Assembly: GCA_907163345.1 (NCBI GenBank)
Contig: CAJQUN010001135.1
Span: 1-64,000, forward strand
Source of the DNA: Haberlea rhodopensis
Taxonomy: Eukaryota > Streptophyta > Magnoliopsida > Lamiales > Gesneriaceae
DNA length: 64,000 bases
Reading direction: 5' to 3'
Shown one piece after another: positions 22,972-34,286 of the stretch. The position numbers and the translations under genes were made by a program. The notes below the pieces were generated by a model. The model was not told where the DNA came from and searched no databases. It saw nothing but the letters and a program-made list of their open reading frames with translations. The stretch's first letter is position 1; the number at the start of each line of letters is the position of its first letter.

Positions 22972-23933
22972 CATGGTTTACAGAATCGATATCGGAACGG
23001 TCGTTCCCAGGGGCGGATCTACAGTGTGGGCTGGGGTGGGCTTCAGCCCACCACTGCCCAGAATAATTATATATATATGTTTTGTCTGATAATTAAGTGT
23101 GAAAGGGTGTGGTGCAGGTGGTAAAGATTGTAATATGGTAGTGTTAGGTCAAGGGTTTGAAACCCAGAAAGCTCAATTTATAAAAATTTTGGATTTTCAT
23201 TACATAATAGTTTTTTTATTTATTTAAATAAATTTAAGTTTAAAATTATTTTTAAAAAGAATTTAATACTTATTTGTCCCATTTTTAAGCTTATTTTTAA
23301 AAAATATATAGATATACATCATTTTTTTTTAAACTTTAGTTCTTTTAAAAAAAATTATTTCTATCTACTATTAAACACATTGTATATATTAATTTGAAAT
23401 TTAGATTAAATGGATTATGAAATATTTATACAGAAAATTGAGAATTAAATAGTGAGTAAAACTTATGCATGTAGAGAAAGATAAAATAATAGCTAACGAG
23501 TATACGAACGAAGTGTTTATACAAAAAAAAATTTCGGGGCTCCGCCCCGAACCTCCACAATGGGGTTGTCGCCTCCTTCACCCCGCAGTGTCTTTGCCTC
23601 CAGCCTACCCAATATAAAAATCTTGGTTACGCCCCTCGTCGTTCCGGAACCGGATCACCCCCAACCTGTCCGGCGTTCCAGCATGTAAAGGTGTATGTCT
23701 TGTAAAGGCCTTTTTCACCCCCAAAATCGGTATCGGAACGGTTTTTTAGCTAGAGAACGGTGAAATGGAACGTTTTGTTTGCTCTGGACGACGGAACGGT
23801 CATTTTGGGGTGCATCCCAATAAATATTTTTTTCCTAAAATTAATTTTGTTTTCTGATACTGTTTCGTGAATGTCATTGGAACCAGAACGGAGGCCTCCG
23901 TTCCGGGCACCGTTCTCGCGACGACGAACCATG
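22972..23933. mobile_element. hAT MITE with 8-bp TSD TATCCAAG
   Basis: Ends CATGGTTTACAGAATCG and CGACGACGAACCATG form an imperfect terminal inverted repeat. TATCCAAG flanks it at 22964-22971 and 23934-23941, the 8-bp size of hAT elements. GGAACGG words lie near both ends. Without the nested insertion it is about 324 bp. It shares ends and the subterminal motif with the hAT element at 12556-17044, which probably represents its autonomous parent family. Confidence 0.85.
23008..23637. mobile_element. Nested hAT-like element with 8-bp TSD GTCGTTCC
   Basis: Inserted in the element at 22972. GTCGTTCC flanks it at 23000-23007 and 23638-23645. Ends CAGGGGCGGATCT and GGTTACGCCCCTC are inverted. Internal GGGCTTCAGCCCACC and GGGGCTCCGCCCCG are palindromic. 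It has no coding capacity. Related ends occur at 3099-5621 and 51225. Confidence 0.85.
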
Positions 23934-23949
23934 TATCCAAGTGACTCAG

Positions 23950-24500
23950 TTGTCCTTAAGAGGAGCATCAAATAAATCGATTCAATGATAGCCAATGCCT
24001 TGGTAAAAAAAAAAATGGTCATCGATAGCTCCGATAGTCCTCTCACCCATAAAATTGTAAGATAGCATGTTGAAAATTTTCAGAACTCTATATTTCACCC
24101 CCATATTTGTTATTTGGCCACTCTCAACGAGTTTCGACCGATTCCTGGTGTTTGACCTTATTTATGATCTTTTTATCATCAGCCCACACAGACCAAGAAC
24201 AAAAATATGATTTCAAACAAAAGAACCAGCAGCGGAAGCGTATAAATACTTGTAAGATTTTTATGTGAATTCAACTATTTTTATTAATCAAAACTACTTT
24301 AATAGAATGCAATCGTTAATATTCGAAAAAACATCTGCAAAAATGAAAATTTCAAAATCAACCCATTACCAAAAAAAATTACTAAAAAAGGAAAAAAACA
24401 CCATTTTGGAAGCCTAGAAGAAAAAAAAGTTATGGTACTTAGATTCCTCAAATGAGCAGACTCGGGCATAATTACAATGACTATATAATTTGTAGTGTAA
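23950..24500. other. Non-coding DNA; distal part likely 3' UTR of the gene at 24513
   Basis: AT-rich with poly-A runs. No frame with similarity is seen. Confidence 0.35.
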
Positions 24501-24512
24501 TGTATTGATTCT

Positions 24513-24821
24513 TCACTTTGCTTCTTCAGTTACCGCTAGCTTTGGTTGCTCCTCCTTTGGCGGCGGCGGAGGAGCTCCGGTTGTTACACCATCGTCAATG
24601 CAGTTGCTGCACTCCCTCTCCACCCATCTTTCTATGTCATGTTCCCCTGACTCCCCCAAATGCCGTCCTCCACAGAGCCGAGCTAGGATCCTCGCAATGA
24701 CTCCAAGTATTGTGATCACCGCCAGCACCACCAGTAGTGTCTCGATGGAGTGGCTCGGATCTACCTCCAACAGTACTGGAGGTGTCCCTACAAGTGGCGG
24801 CAGCTGATTCTCCAGGGACAT
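24513..24821 (-). CDS. Conserved plant single-pass membrane protein, unknown function
   Basis: Single exon, 102 aa, starting MSLENQLPPLVG at 24821. A further in-frame ATG lies nine codons upstream at 24848, but MSLENQ is the more typical start. The order is a polar N-terminus, one hydrophobic segment (about residues 24-44, LLVVLAVITILGVIARILA), then CGGRHLGESGEHDIERWVE and a Cys pair in CSNCID, and a Pro/Glu-rich tail. I recognise this as a small plant-specific family without an assigned role. The topology and the Cys-rich segment suggest a membrane-anchored protein, but no reaction or partner can be inferred. The frame is intact. Confidence 0.8.
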   Translation of the reverse strand: MSLENQLPPLVGTPPVLLEVDPSHSIETLLVVLAVITILGVIARILARLCGGRHLGESGEHDIERWVERECSNCIDDGVTTGAPPPPPKEEQPKLAVTEEAK

Positions 24822-25110
24822 AACAGAGTGCAACGTTTGAAAGTACACACGTGTTTAAATTGAACTGAGCTGGAAGAATAGCTTGAACATAAAGATGGCG
24901 AAAGATTTTCAAGAATATGGGCTAACCAAAAGTACAGAACTAGCATCAAAGTTTTTGGGAAAGCGAGTGTGTGAAACTGTGTGTGATTGTGAGAGAGAGA
25001 GGAGAGGAGAGGAGAGGAGAGGAGAAAGGAGCAAGTGAGTGTTCAAATTAGCTTTGGAGCAACAAAATGATGGAGGCATTGGACTTTGTGGGAGAAAGAT
25101 AAAAAGGGAT
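24822..25110 (-). promoter_or_regulatory. Leader and promoter of the small membrane protein gene, CT-rich tract
   Basis: On the - strand a long pyrimidine tract, (CT)n/(CTCTC)n, lies at 24991-25030, about 170-210 bp before the ATG. Such tracts are frequent in plant 5' UTRs and core promoters. A CTTTTTATC stretch near 25090-25105 could be a weak TATA box. Confidence 0.45.
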
Positions 25111-25755
25111 GAATTTTTTTTTTTTATTTAATGTCAAGAAGATGAAATATTAATATATTATTGGCAATTTAATTTTTATGTTAATAAATTTTTTTGAAAA
25201 CATTTTTTTTTTGAAAACTTAATAAATTTGCTACAACATAATAGATGACAAAGTCGATATTTTTGAATCAAATACATAACATTAACTCCGATATTAACTA
25301 ATAGATCGATTGTTTGTCATTTTATAAAAAAAAATTAAAAATAATAGTAGTACAATCCAAGCATTTTATATCATACTGTAATTTAAGTGTCACGTGATTT
25401 CATTCAATCTTACGATTAAAACACATACAGTCTGGATTGAATGCTAGGATAAGTGATAGAATAATTGAAATTATGAAATTGTTATAAATAATATAGTGTG
25501 ATAAGTTATATATTGTTTGATATGATTTTAAAATGGTGGATTAATTTTATTGTTTGGCTAATAACTAAAATCCCCTTGAAAATTTGAATTAAATTTTGGA
25601 GGAATTTTAAATTTTTGGGATTAAGTTATAGGAAATAAGTTGAATTTTTTTAGCAAAAAATGTGGTAGAGGGAAAAATTAAACGAAACATTACATCTGTA
25701 TTCCAGCATGTTAGGTAATAATATGCATTTATTAACAATTACTCATAATATTTTT
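25111..25755. other. AT-rich intergenic DNA
   Basis: No coding or RNA feature. Around 25430-25570 are words such as TTGTTTGATATGATT and TTGTTTGGCTAAT, reminiscent of MITE subterminal sequence, but no element borders can be drawn. Confidence 0.35.
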
Positions 25756-25759
25756 GGAT

Positions 25760-26040
25760 AATTATATCATTACCTTATGGAATAACTTATATAAACAATA
25801 AAATAACTCAATAAAAATAAAAGTTCATTTTATGAATTCTATACGAAAAAACTAATGATATAAAAATTATTATTATTTTCTAAATAAAATGTTAATCAAT
25901 TATATTATTACTTTATGAAATAACTTATATAAACAATTAAATTAACTCAACAAAACTAAAAGTTCATTTTATTAATACCATACCAAAAAACTAATGATAT
26001 AAAAATTATTATTGTTTTCTCAATAAAAATATTATAAATC
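25760..26040. repeat. Tandem duplication, about 138-bp unit, two copies
   Basis: Copy 1 (about 25760-25897) and copy 2 (about 25898-26035) share AATAACTTATATAAACAAT, AAAGTTCATTTTAT and AAAAACTAATGATATAAAAA with scattered substitutions. AT-rich and non-coding. Confidence 0.75.
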
Positions 26041-26394
26041 ACAGATTTTATCATTTTTTTTATCAAATATCTGAATCTTTAATATAATATTATGTTTTTC
26101 ATTACAGAATAATGTGTACTGTGTATTTAGTTACAATCTAATAGAATTTACTTCTCAATTCGAAGTTGTTGGGATTCCATATGAGTCCAAAAAATCTCCA
26201 AAATAATAATTAAAAATAAAAAAAGAGAAATTAGTCGGAGAATTAAGAATGTTTAACAATACTTCGCGACATAGTAAAACGTGGTGTGCGAATTAGTAAA
26301 ATTTAATGTGCCACACGCATCCAGTACTGTAGAGCCTCCACGAACCGCTGGACGAAGGGAGTAACTTGACCTTGGTTGTCAACTATAAGGTACG
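26041..26394. other. AT-rich spacer, nothing recognised
   Basis: No frame or repeat that I can name. Confidence 0.4.
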
Positions 26395-27506
26395 TGGTGA
26401 CGAACGAGCAGGTATAATATGAATTTTTTCATATTCCAGTATTCATATATTGTTGAATTGTGATGACTGAATATATGGGAACAAATATGTGAATTGAGTT
26501 TGATATATGTGGTATGGTGAACACATAAATGTACGTGGTCCGGATATGGAGTTGGGTATGGATGCCTTCGGCATGACCAATATGAGAAAGTGTTGAGTGA
26601 GATAGATTGATAGACAGAACTGCATTGATATGGAATTATTTATGATTGAGCATAAATAATAGATTCTTGTTGTATTGAATTTATCGTGTGGTTGAGTATC
26701 ATATTTTCAGTGACGATACTAAACTTGATGTTATGAAAGCTTGTAAGTTTGAAACAGGAACATTGCGTGGAAGCTATACAGATTCAGAACTTTACAGGGA
26801 GTATATTTTATAGATTTTCAATACTCTTGAATTGTGATATTATGATCTTATCATGATCTTTATGCATTGTTATGATATGGGTAGTGTGATGTTGGTATGC
26901 TCACACTGTGTGGGGGCTGTTTATGTTGAAACAAGTATTACAGCTACAAGGTGATTTTGGCGTAGCAAGCTCGAGTTTGGTTTGACAATATTGCTTCCTG
27001 AAGCGTAGAGTGAGATTGGGTAAATAGTATACAGTATTTATGCAACTAGATGGGTATTCATTATTCGTTGCTCGTATGTGAGCAGTTGGAGTCGTGTATA
27101 TGGACTGTATAAGAGTGTTGAAGCCCACTTTTGATGTCTTCTTAGTATGGTGTTTTCCCTGGCTGGAAACTTACTTAGGGTTTTGGTTTCTTTTAAGTAT
27201 TGTGTTTTTCCCTGGCTGTGAGTTATTTTGTGATGTGTTTCATTTTCGGATAGCTCAATTTATGGGGAGACTCTGCCCAAATTTTTATAAAAAAAAACTT
27301 ACAATGTAAAAGTGGTGCAATGGTGATGATAATGGGTGAACCTTAAGTCCTATTGTTGGTAGAAGTGATCATTCCATGCTGAGTATTATTTATGTCATGG
27401 AGTATATGTGAAGCATGTAATGATTCTTTTAAAGAATGAAATTTTCTTATACTCATACGACGTCATAAATGCATTAATGATGAATATAAGGGGTTGGGGC
27501 CTTACA
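26395..27506 (+). mobile_element. 5'-truncated gypsy-type LTR
   Basis: GTATGCTCACACTGTGTGGGGGCTGTTTATGTTGAAACA (26895-26933) closely matches 37180-37218 inside the solo LTR at 35568-37675. The block ends GGGGCCTTACA at 27506, comparable to GGGGTCCTTACA there. The 5' end (TGTGATATCC in the relative) is missing and no TSD is seen. The 5' border is approximate. Confidence 0.65.
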
Positions 27507-27829
27507 GGAGACGTCCCCTCGCTTAGCATCACAGATTCACACAGTTAACACATCGCTTGGTGCCTCCAGTTCCCTGACCTCGGCGGGTTGTCTAGGGTCC
27601 AGGAGCCCCGAGAACCAGAGGTAGAACTTAGAAGATGTGCCTTATTTAATAAGTTTAAAATTGTTTGAGATTTAGGTTTTGAGCATGTAAATTGCTTGAG
27701 ATTTATGGGTATATCATGAAATTCAAACTGTATTGTGATAAACAAACAAAAATTCAACTGTAGTTGCTTGTGTCTTCAGATTTATGGGTATATTTATTGG
27801 TGTATCAAGAAATTTATAATGCATGCTTT
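27507..27829. other. Spacer, nothing recognised
   Basis: A GC-richer patch at 27507-27620 precedes AT-rich sequence. No protein similarity. Confidence 0.35.
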
Positions 27830-28018
27830 TTTTTAACAAAAAATCAAGGAGTTCGGGTATGGTTTTTTTCTCTGGAATAATGTCTTTTTTTTTCTCTCTA
27901 AAATTTCGGGTACTCGAACAGTCGAGTACTGGTGTTTTATTTTCGGGTTCGAGTAGTAAAAAATGCTACCAAATTTTTTGGGTACCCGAGCCGAAAACCT
28001 ACCCGACGTCCACACCTA
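27830..28018. mobile_element. MITE-like fragment (TAGGTGTGGACGTCGGGTA end)
   Basis: Palindromic words such as GGGTACCCGA and an inverted arrangement of TCGGGTA motifs, ending GTCCACACCTA at 28018. This pattern is typical of hAT-type MITEs starting TAGGTGTG. The opposite end is not clear. Confidence 0.4.
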
Positions 28019-28434
28019 ATGGCGATTTCAGATGAAGTAGCCATCTCTGATGACGACTTGGGTTACTTTATTAAAATAGCCCAAAATCGGTTAATTTGTT
28101 AATGTATTTTTTCCGAATAATTTGTTAAAAAAGCCAGATAAAACATCTATTTTCAAATCATATAATGATAATCTGCCTATTTTCAAAATCCATAATCTGC
28201 CATTGGCTTTGTTTATTTATTTTATTTGGAGTCAACGTTTCAGGTTCAGCGTTGTCTTCTAGCATTTTCTTTGTCCAAACGCGAAATTGTGGTAGAAATC
28301 TAACCACGATTTCTTCGTTACCGGCACGAATCCCTGGAATAAGCCACGAATTTCAAGATTTATATACGCATTTCAATTGATTTATCGTTTCAAAATTCTT
28401 CCCTCCCCCGGGAATAGGCTTCGTGCTTCGAATT

Positions 28435-30226
28435 ATGGGTACTCCGGCATTCCCAAATTTAGGGAAACACTGCAGCGTTGAGGACTGCCACCAGATTGAT
28501 TTCCTTCCTTTCACATGTGATTGTTGCAATCAGGTATGTTTATAATTTGGTATATGTGTTAATGTACTCGTGATCGAGGTAATTGATTGGCATGTGCGAT
28601 TTGTTTTTCAAATCCATCAAGAAATGGTTATGTTTATTGACCTCAAACACAAAATTTGAAACTTTATTGGCATTGATGAACGATGCATACTTGCAGTTAA
28701 TTGTTTGGGTAGTTTTACTGGAAGAATTATTGAAGTTTTGTTTAAAGAGCTCTCTGGATAATATTAACATTTGCGACCACCTATTGAGATCTAGCTTCTA
28801 CTTTTTTTTAAAGAAAATTCTATTTCACATCGAATAAGACAGGGGTCATTGCTCCTGTTAGACTTACAGTGATTCAACTTTGGTCGCGGAGTCCTTTTTC
28901 CTACATTTTTAAGAGTTGGCGCGAGTTGATCGTTCTTTTTTTGGGAGATACGATAGACGGTTTAACACCTTACTCCTACAATATCAATGGTCACTTGGAG
29001 TGGAGAGGATTTGGGAATCAAATTTGGTTCTCCTTTTTTTCTTTTTAAATTAAACATGCTGATTATTACCTATTAATTTTTTTCTCAAATGTGTACTATT
29101 TGAAGCTATGGATGCTACTATATGCTTTACATCGAGAAGCCAGCGTCGATTCTGTTTTCTGGTGAACGTTTTTATTAGCTGAAAGGCTGATAAGGATATT
29201 GATGTGTTCTGTTCTTTTCTGATATTTTCATCACCTGCGGGAATTTTTGGCCAATTTACTGCTCAATGATATTTGATGAGAAGCTATGGTTTACATCCAT
29301 TTCTATCATTGCTCCATATTACACTTCTCTACCTTAGCGTGTTCTAGTTTCATTAATCATAGCTGGGATATACAGTCGATAGCCATTGATACCATGTCGT
29401 AAATTCAATTGATCTTCTTGTCAATCTGCTAAATGCCCCTGCAAAATCTTCACAGGTGTTCTGTCTTGAGCACCGAAGCTATGGCAGGCATCAATGTCCT
29501 AAAGCTAACAAAAATGATGTTACTGTTGTCATCTGTCCCCTTTGTGCAAAAGGAGTTCGTTTGATCCACAATGAAGATCCTAATATTACTTGGGAATCAC
29601 ATGTAAACATTGAGTGTGACCCATCAAACTACGAAAATGCTACAAAGAAAAGGAAATGCCCAGTTCCAGGCTGTAGGGAAATTCTAACTTTCTCAAACTC
29701 AATCAAATGTAGGGATTGTACACTCGACCATTGTTTAAAACATAGGTTTGGACCAGACCACAAGTGCCCTGGACCCAAGAAACCTGAACCCTCATTTCAG
29801 TTTATGGGATTTTTGAATAGAAGCCAAAACGAGGACCCCAAGCGAGCTCCCGTCACATCTTCATCAAAATGGACCACAAGTTTCCTCAAGGCAGCTTCTT
29901 CGGTTCGAGCCACAGCTGAAGCTGGAATAGCTAGATTGAGCAATGAATTCAATCAAGCATCTAGTAAGGATGGAGCAGTCCGGAGTAGCAATGGCAGTAT
30001 GAGTCACCATGGAAGTGCAAGTGGGCAAGTTGAAGTGTGTCCACAATGCAATTTAAGATTCCCTACTGTTGGAGCTCTGGTAGATCATATTGAAAAAGTT
30101 CATGAAAGGAATGGGGTCATGAAGGCGACACTTGATGTATGCCCTAAATGTAGTAAAGGATTTCGTGATCCTGTAACCCTTGTGGAGCATGTTGAGAGAG
30201 AACATCGAGGCGTTTCGAAATCATGA
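28435..30226 (+). CDS. Stress-associated AN1/C2H2 zinc-finger protein (SAP11/SAP13-like)
   Basis: Two exons, 28435-28533 and 29456-30226, joined in phase 0 by a GT-AG intron of 922 bp, giving 289 aa. The start MGTPAFPNLGKHCSVEDC is the expected N-terminus. AN1 finger 1 (about 13-52) is split by the intron at CNQ/VFC. AN1 finger 2 (about 97-141) has CPVPGC, CRDC and HCLKHRFGPDHKC. Two C2H2 fingers follow at about 227-249 (CPQCNLRF...H...H) and 260-283 (CPKCSKGF...H...H). Length and domain order match Arabidopsis SAP11 and SAP13. SAP proteins take part in abiotic-stress responses, and some act in ubiquitin-linked regulation. The specific partner is not shown by sequence. All zinc ligands appear intact. 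Confidence 0.93.
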
Positions 30227-31452
30227 CGAACTGTGAGCCGAAACTTTATAAGGTTGTGCATTTGATGCTTTTTTCCATTAATTTTTTTTTTTTTTTTGTA
30301 GGCTCGAGGCATAGCTGTTACCAACATGGTTGATTATTTTGTTCTTGTTTTGAAGCAAAAAATGCAACGAGTTATGCAAAGAGAAAGTGTCGGTGCGAAT
30401 CTTTCATGAGTTATGTCAAGCAAGTGGAGATCATCATATTTGATTATCACCTATGACGAATTGAGAGGATGCGTATTGTTTATTTAATGGATTCTCTGAT
30501 TCAGACAAGCAAATAATCACGCACATATTTAGGGGGGGTTTGAAAAGTGTTTATCTGTTTTTTAGATAAAAAAGAGCAGATTTAAGTGTTTGATTTCCTT
30601 ATTTTTGTTATTGTTTCTATACAGTAGTTAAGCAAGTGATGAGATGTTTGTAACTGTTTTAAATTGAGCAGTGATAATTTCGTAATAAATGAAGTTCGTA
30701 AGGTTTTTTTAATTTAATATTAAGCATTTGATTATTTTGTTTAAAATTAATTTTTTTTTCAATTTTACGCAAAAGAAGATAGAATTATTTTAAATAAACA
30801 ATCCAAAATGCCCGTAATATATTTGAAATTTGAAACAATTTTATAGAAGTATTTCAATAGAGTTATTTTTGAAAACAGAAAGAATGAAATTTACATTTTC
30901 ATATTAAAGTTAAAAATTATATATTTAATATGTTAAAAAATAAATATGATCCACGCTGATAATAAATTAACACAATTAATGGTGTTTCACCATTATTTTA
31001 GCTAGTTTTCTTCCCAAGTACTAGATTAGAGTTTAGGCTAACCCAACTAATTATTTCAAGGTTAAAATTTTTGTCAATACATTCATAAATTAGCTATATT
31101 TAAAAATAAAATAAAACTTCAAGAGAAACACATGCCATTTAAATTATACATATCAGAAACCAACACATGCTTATTCATCTCATTTGAGGCCAATCACAAC
31201 TCTAAAGAACCACCTTCTTTGCATATGTTCTGCATCTGATCGTCTTTTCCATAATCTCTATCTATAAAGATCGGAACTTTGACTTATTATCAACTTCTAG
31301 CTACATGCCCACGGGGTATCCAGGATGTAGCCAAACCCCTAGCATTTCACAAAAGTTACACGAAATTCGAGGGCTCGTGATGTGGTTCCGCGATCGATTG
31401 GTGTAGCCAAGATACTGCAAGTTCAGTATATCTGTATAAAAGTCCGTTTCAC
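30227..31452. other. Convergent intergenic region between SAP and PXC3-like genes
   Basis: Holds the 3' UTR of the + strand SAP gene on the left and of the - strand receptor gene on the right. The middle is AT-rich. No additional gene is supported. Confidence 0.5.
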
Positions 31453-34286
31453 CTAATTTTGAGAGATTTCATTAAGCATTTCGACAACCTTTTTCAGTTT
31501 GGGCCGTTTTGCTGGTGTGATATCTGTGCAGAGTAAGGCTACTTTTAGAGCAGCCAGCATTTCTTTCCTCCAACCGAATGAAACAGTGCTCAGCCTTGCA
31601 TCGAGAATCTGCTCTGGTGTCTCCCCCCGTATCGGGGCAGTATGAACCCACTTCACCAGATCGACCCCTTCACCAAAAGCCTCTTCCACGGGAAGTCGAG
31701 TGGTGAGGATCTCGAGCAGAACAACTCCATAGCTATAAACATTTCCAGGTGCCGTAACTTGCATGGTATATGCATATTCTGTTGAACAAGTTAATAAGAT
31801 CATAGGCATGTTAAACGAGTATCCTAGAAGGGACTGTGATTACACAAGTTTCAGTGAAGAGCCTAAATCTAAAAAACAAGTCTACTAAGTGAGATAGCTT
31901 CACAAGCCTATTAACTATTCTAAAATTTCTTAGAATAGTTACCTGGGGGAATATATCCGAACGATCCAGCAACAGCACTGATACTTGCTGTCCCTCTAGA
32001 CGGGTCGAGGAGCTTCGATATTTCAACTTCACCAACTAATGGATTAAAATTATGATCGAGAACTACATTACCCGAAGAAATGTCAAGGTGGATAATGGCC
32101 ACGTGATGGAGGAATGCCAACCCTTCAGCCACTCCAATGGCAATGGCAAGTCTAGCAGACCAGTCAGGTTTGTATTCCGGTTTCTTTGAGAAATCATGAA
32201 TATACCGAGCCAACGTCCCATTCGGAAAGTACTGATGTAATAAAAGAATATCTTCTTCAAATACCACAAACCCGATAGGTCTCATCAAATTTTCGTGGCA
32301 GAGTTTACTCATTTTTTCAACTTCTCTGATCATCTTGCTCCGGTGATGAACTATCGTTCTGTCCATTGAATTAAGTTTTCTAACAGATAATATCATACCA
32401 GATGGCATATCTGCTTTGTATACACTGCTGAAGGTACCAACACTGAGCTTATTTGTATCTTTCATGATTGCTTTGGCAACTGCTTCAAAATCTACAGCTT
32501 GCCTGAGGTTTTCAACAAACACATTTTCGAGTATTATTACTGGCGTATTACTCGTTTCATTTTCATCAGTTCCTGATTCTTTTGCAGCTCTTTCTTGCCT
32601 CTCCCTCATCATAAACAGCAATACAACTACGGTCACAGAAGCAAAAACAGTCAAACCTGAACCAATGACAACCAACACTATTCTGTAGGAGACCTTGTGG
32701 TGGTAAGTATCACGAGCCTGATCGTTCAAACCTTCGCAAGAAGTACTCAAAGGATCACCACAGAGCCCTTTATTTCCAAGAAAGCTTGAGTTCAGGCTTT
32801 TTTGAAAGGGCACAAAGGAGGGTATTTGGCCGCTGAATTGATTGTTCGAAAAATTAACCTCTATCAAACTTAGCATGCCTTTTAATGCAGCTGGAATACT
32901 TCCACTCAGTTGATTATCAGCTACATCTAAAGAAACCAGTTTGTCTAGTCTCCCAAGTTCTTCAGGCAATTGTCCATGGAGATGGTTGGAGCTCAAATTT
33001 AAAGCAATCTGCAAGTTCTTGATATGACCAATCTCGGGTGGAATACTTCCGGTGAGACTGTTACCACCCAAATGCAATTCGAGCAGTTTCGTGCAATTCC
33101 CAATCTCATGTGGTATCTCCCCACTTAAAGAATTCTGACCCAAAAGCAGGAACTGTAACCTTGAAGTATTGCAGATACTCTCTGGTATGGTGCCATTGAA
33201 TCTATTTTTGCTCAAATCAAGCTTGTTCAGATTCCTGCCCCGAAGAATTGAAGTTGGGATGTCTCCAAACAGATTGTTCCCAGAAACAATAAATTCCTGG
33301 AGATAACCGAGTTCGCCAAACTCGGATGGGATGGTTCCAGTGAACCAATTTGAGGCTAGATTAAGGAGGGTCAGATTCAAGCATCTCGAAAACTCGGTCA
33401 CAATTTCTCCAGAAAGATTGTTATTGTCTGCTTCAAAATAAGTGAGGCCACTGATATTTCCAATTTCTCTAGGAATGCCACCAGTCAGGTTGTTGTTTCC
33501 AATCCGAATACTCGAAAGTCCTCTGCACTTTCCAATCGATTCAGGAATACTCCCATTCAATCTATTCTGAGTAAGAACCAACGTTTCAAGCTTTTCCATA
33601 GCAAAAATGCTCTCCGGAATTGACCCCTCAAGCTGGTTTGAATGAAGATTCAACAACTGAAGTTCAGAGACCGAACCTAACTTATCAAGAATCACCCCAC
33701 TCAACTCATTTTCATAAGCAGCAAAGATTCTCAAATTGGTAAGATTACCCACCCACAATGGAATAGAACCATTCAATCTATTTGTAAACAGCTGCAAATC
33801 CTGCAACCTCTCTAATCCCTCAAGTTCATCAGGTATCACACCCATAAGCAAGTTATCAGATAGATTTAATTCCTTGAGATTTCTAAGCCTACCTAATTCT
33901 GGAGGTATTGAACCTCCAAACTTATTGAATGATAAATCAAGAAACTCAAGTTCAGATAAATACCCAAAAGCAGATGGAATGATGCCTTGGAAATTGTTGA
34001 ATGAAAGATCAAGCCACTTTAGTGCTTTGAGCTGAGAGATGAGAGTCCCATTACCTTGAAGCCCACGATTAGAAAGATCAAGTCTCTCCACAAACGAATT
34101 GTTAGAGCTACAAGAAATGCCAGGCCACGTGCAGTAATCTGAGTTATTTCCATTCCAACCAGATAATTTAAGCTCTTTCCCAATTTCTAATAGTGTTTCT
34201 TCATCATTGAACACTTGAGTAATCCCAAGTTGAGAAGATGAGAGCAAACCAAAAAGCAAAATACTCAAGAAACACAAGAATTGCAT
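31453..34286 (-). CDS. PXC3: LRR receptor-like pseudokinase, PXC3-like
   Basis: Exons 34286-31943 and 31778-31453, with a GT-AG intron of 164 bp, encode 889 aa, the size of Arabidopsis PXC3. The order is: signal peptide (about 1-23), LRR N-cap (YCTWPGISC), about 18 LRRs (70-510), a Cys cap (GLCGDPLSTSC), a transmembrane helix (about 535-558), then a kinase-like domain (about 600-885). Catalytic motifs are degenerate: the P-loop is SVGTFSSV, the VAIK Lys is Arg (LSVRKL), HRD is HLD (HLDISSGN) and DFG is GEV. It should be a plasma-membrane receptor that signals without phosphotransfer. PXC3 belongs to the PXY/TDR-correlated group linked to vascular development. The intron cuts between PP and EYAYTMQVT, a site common in LRR-RLKs. 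The frame is intact. Confidence 0.94.
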
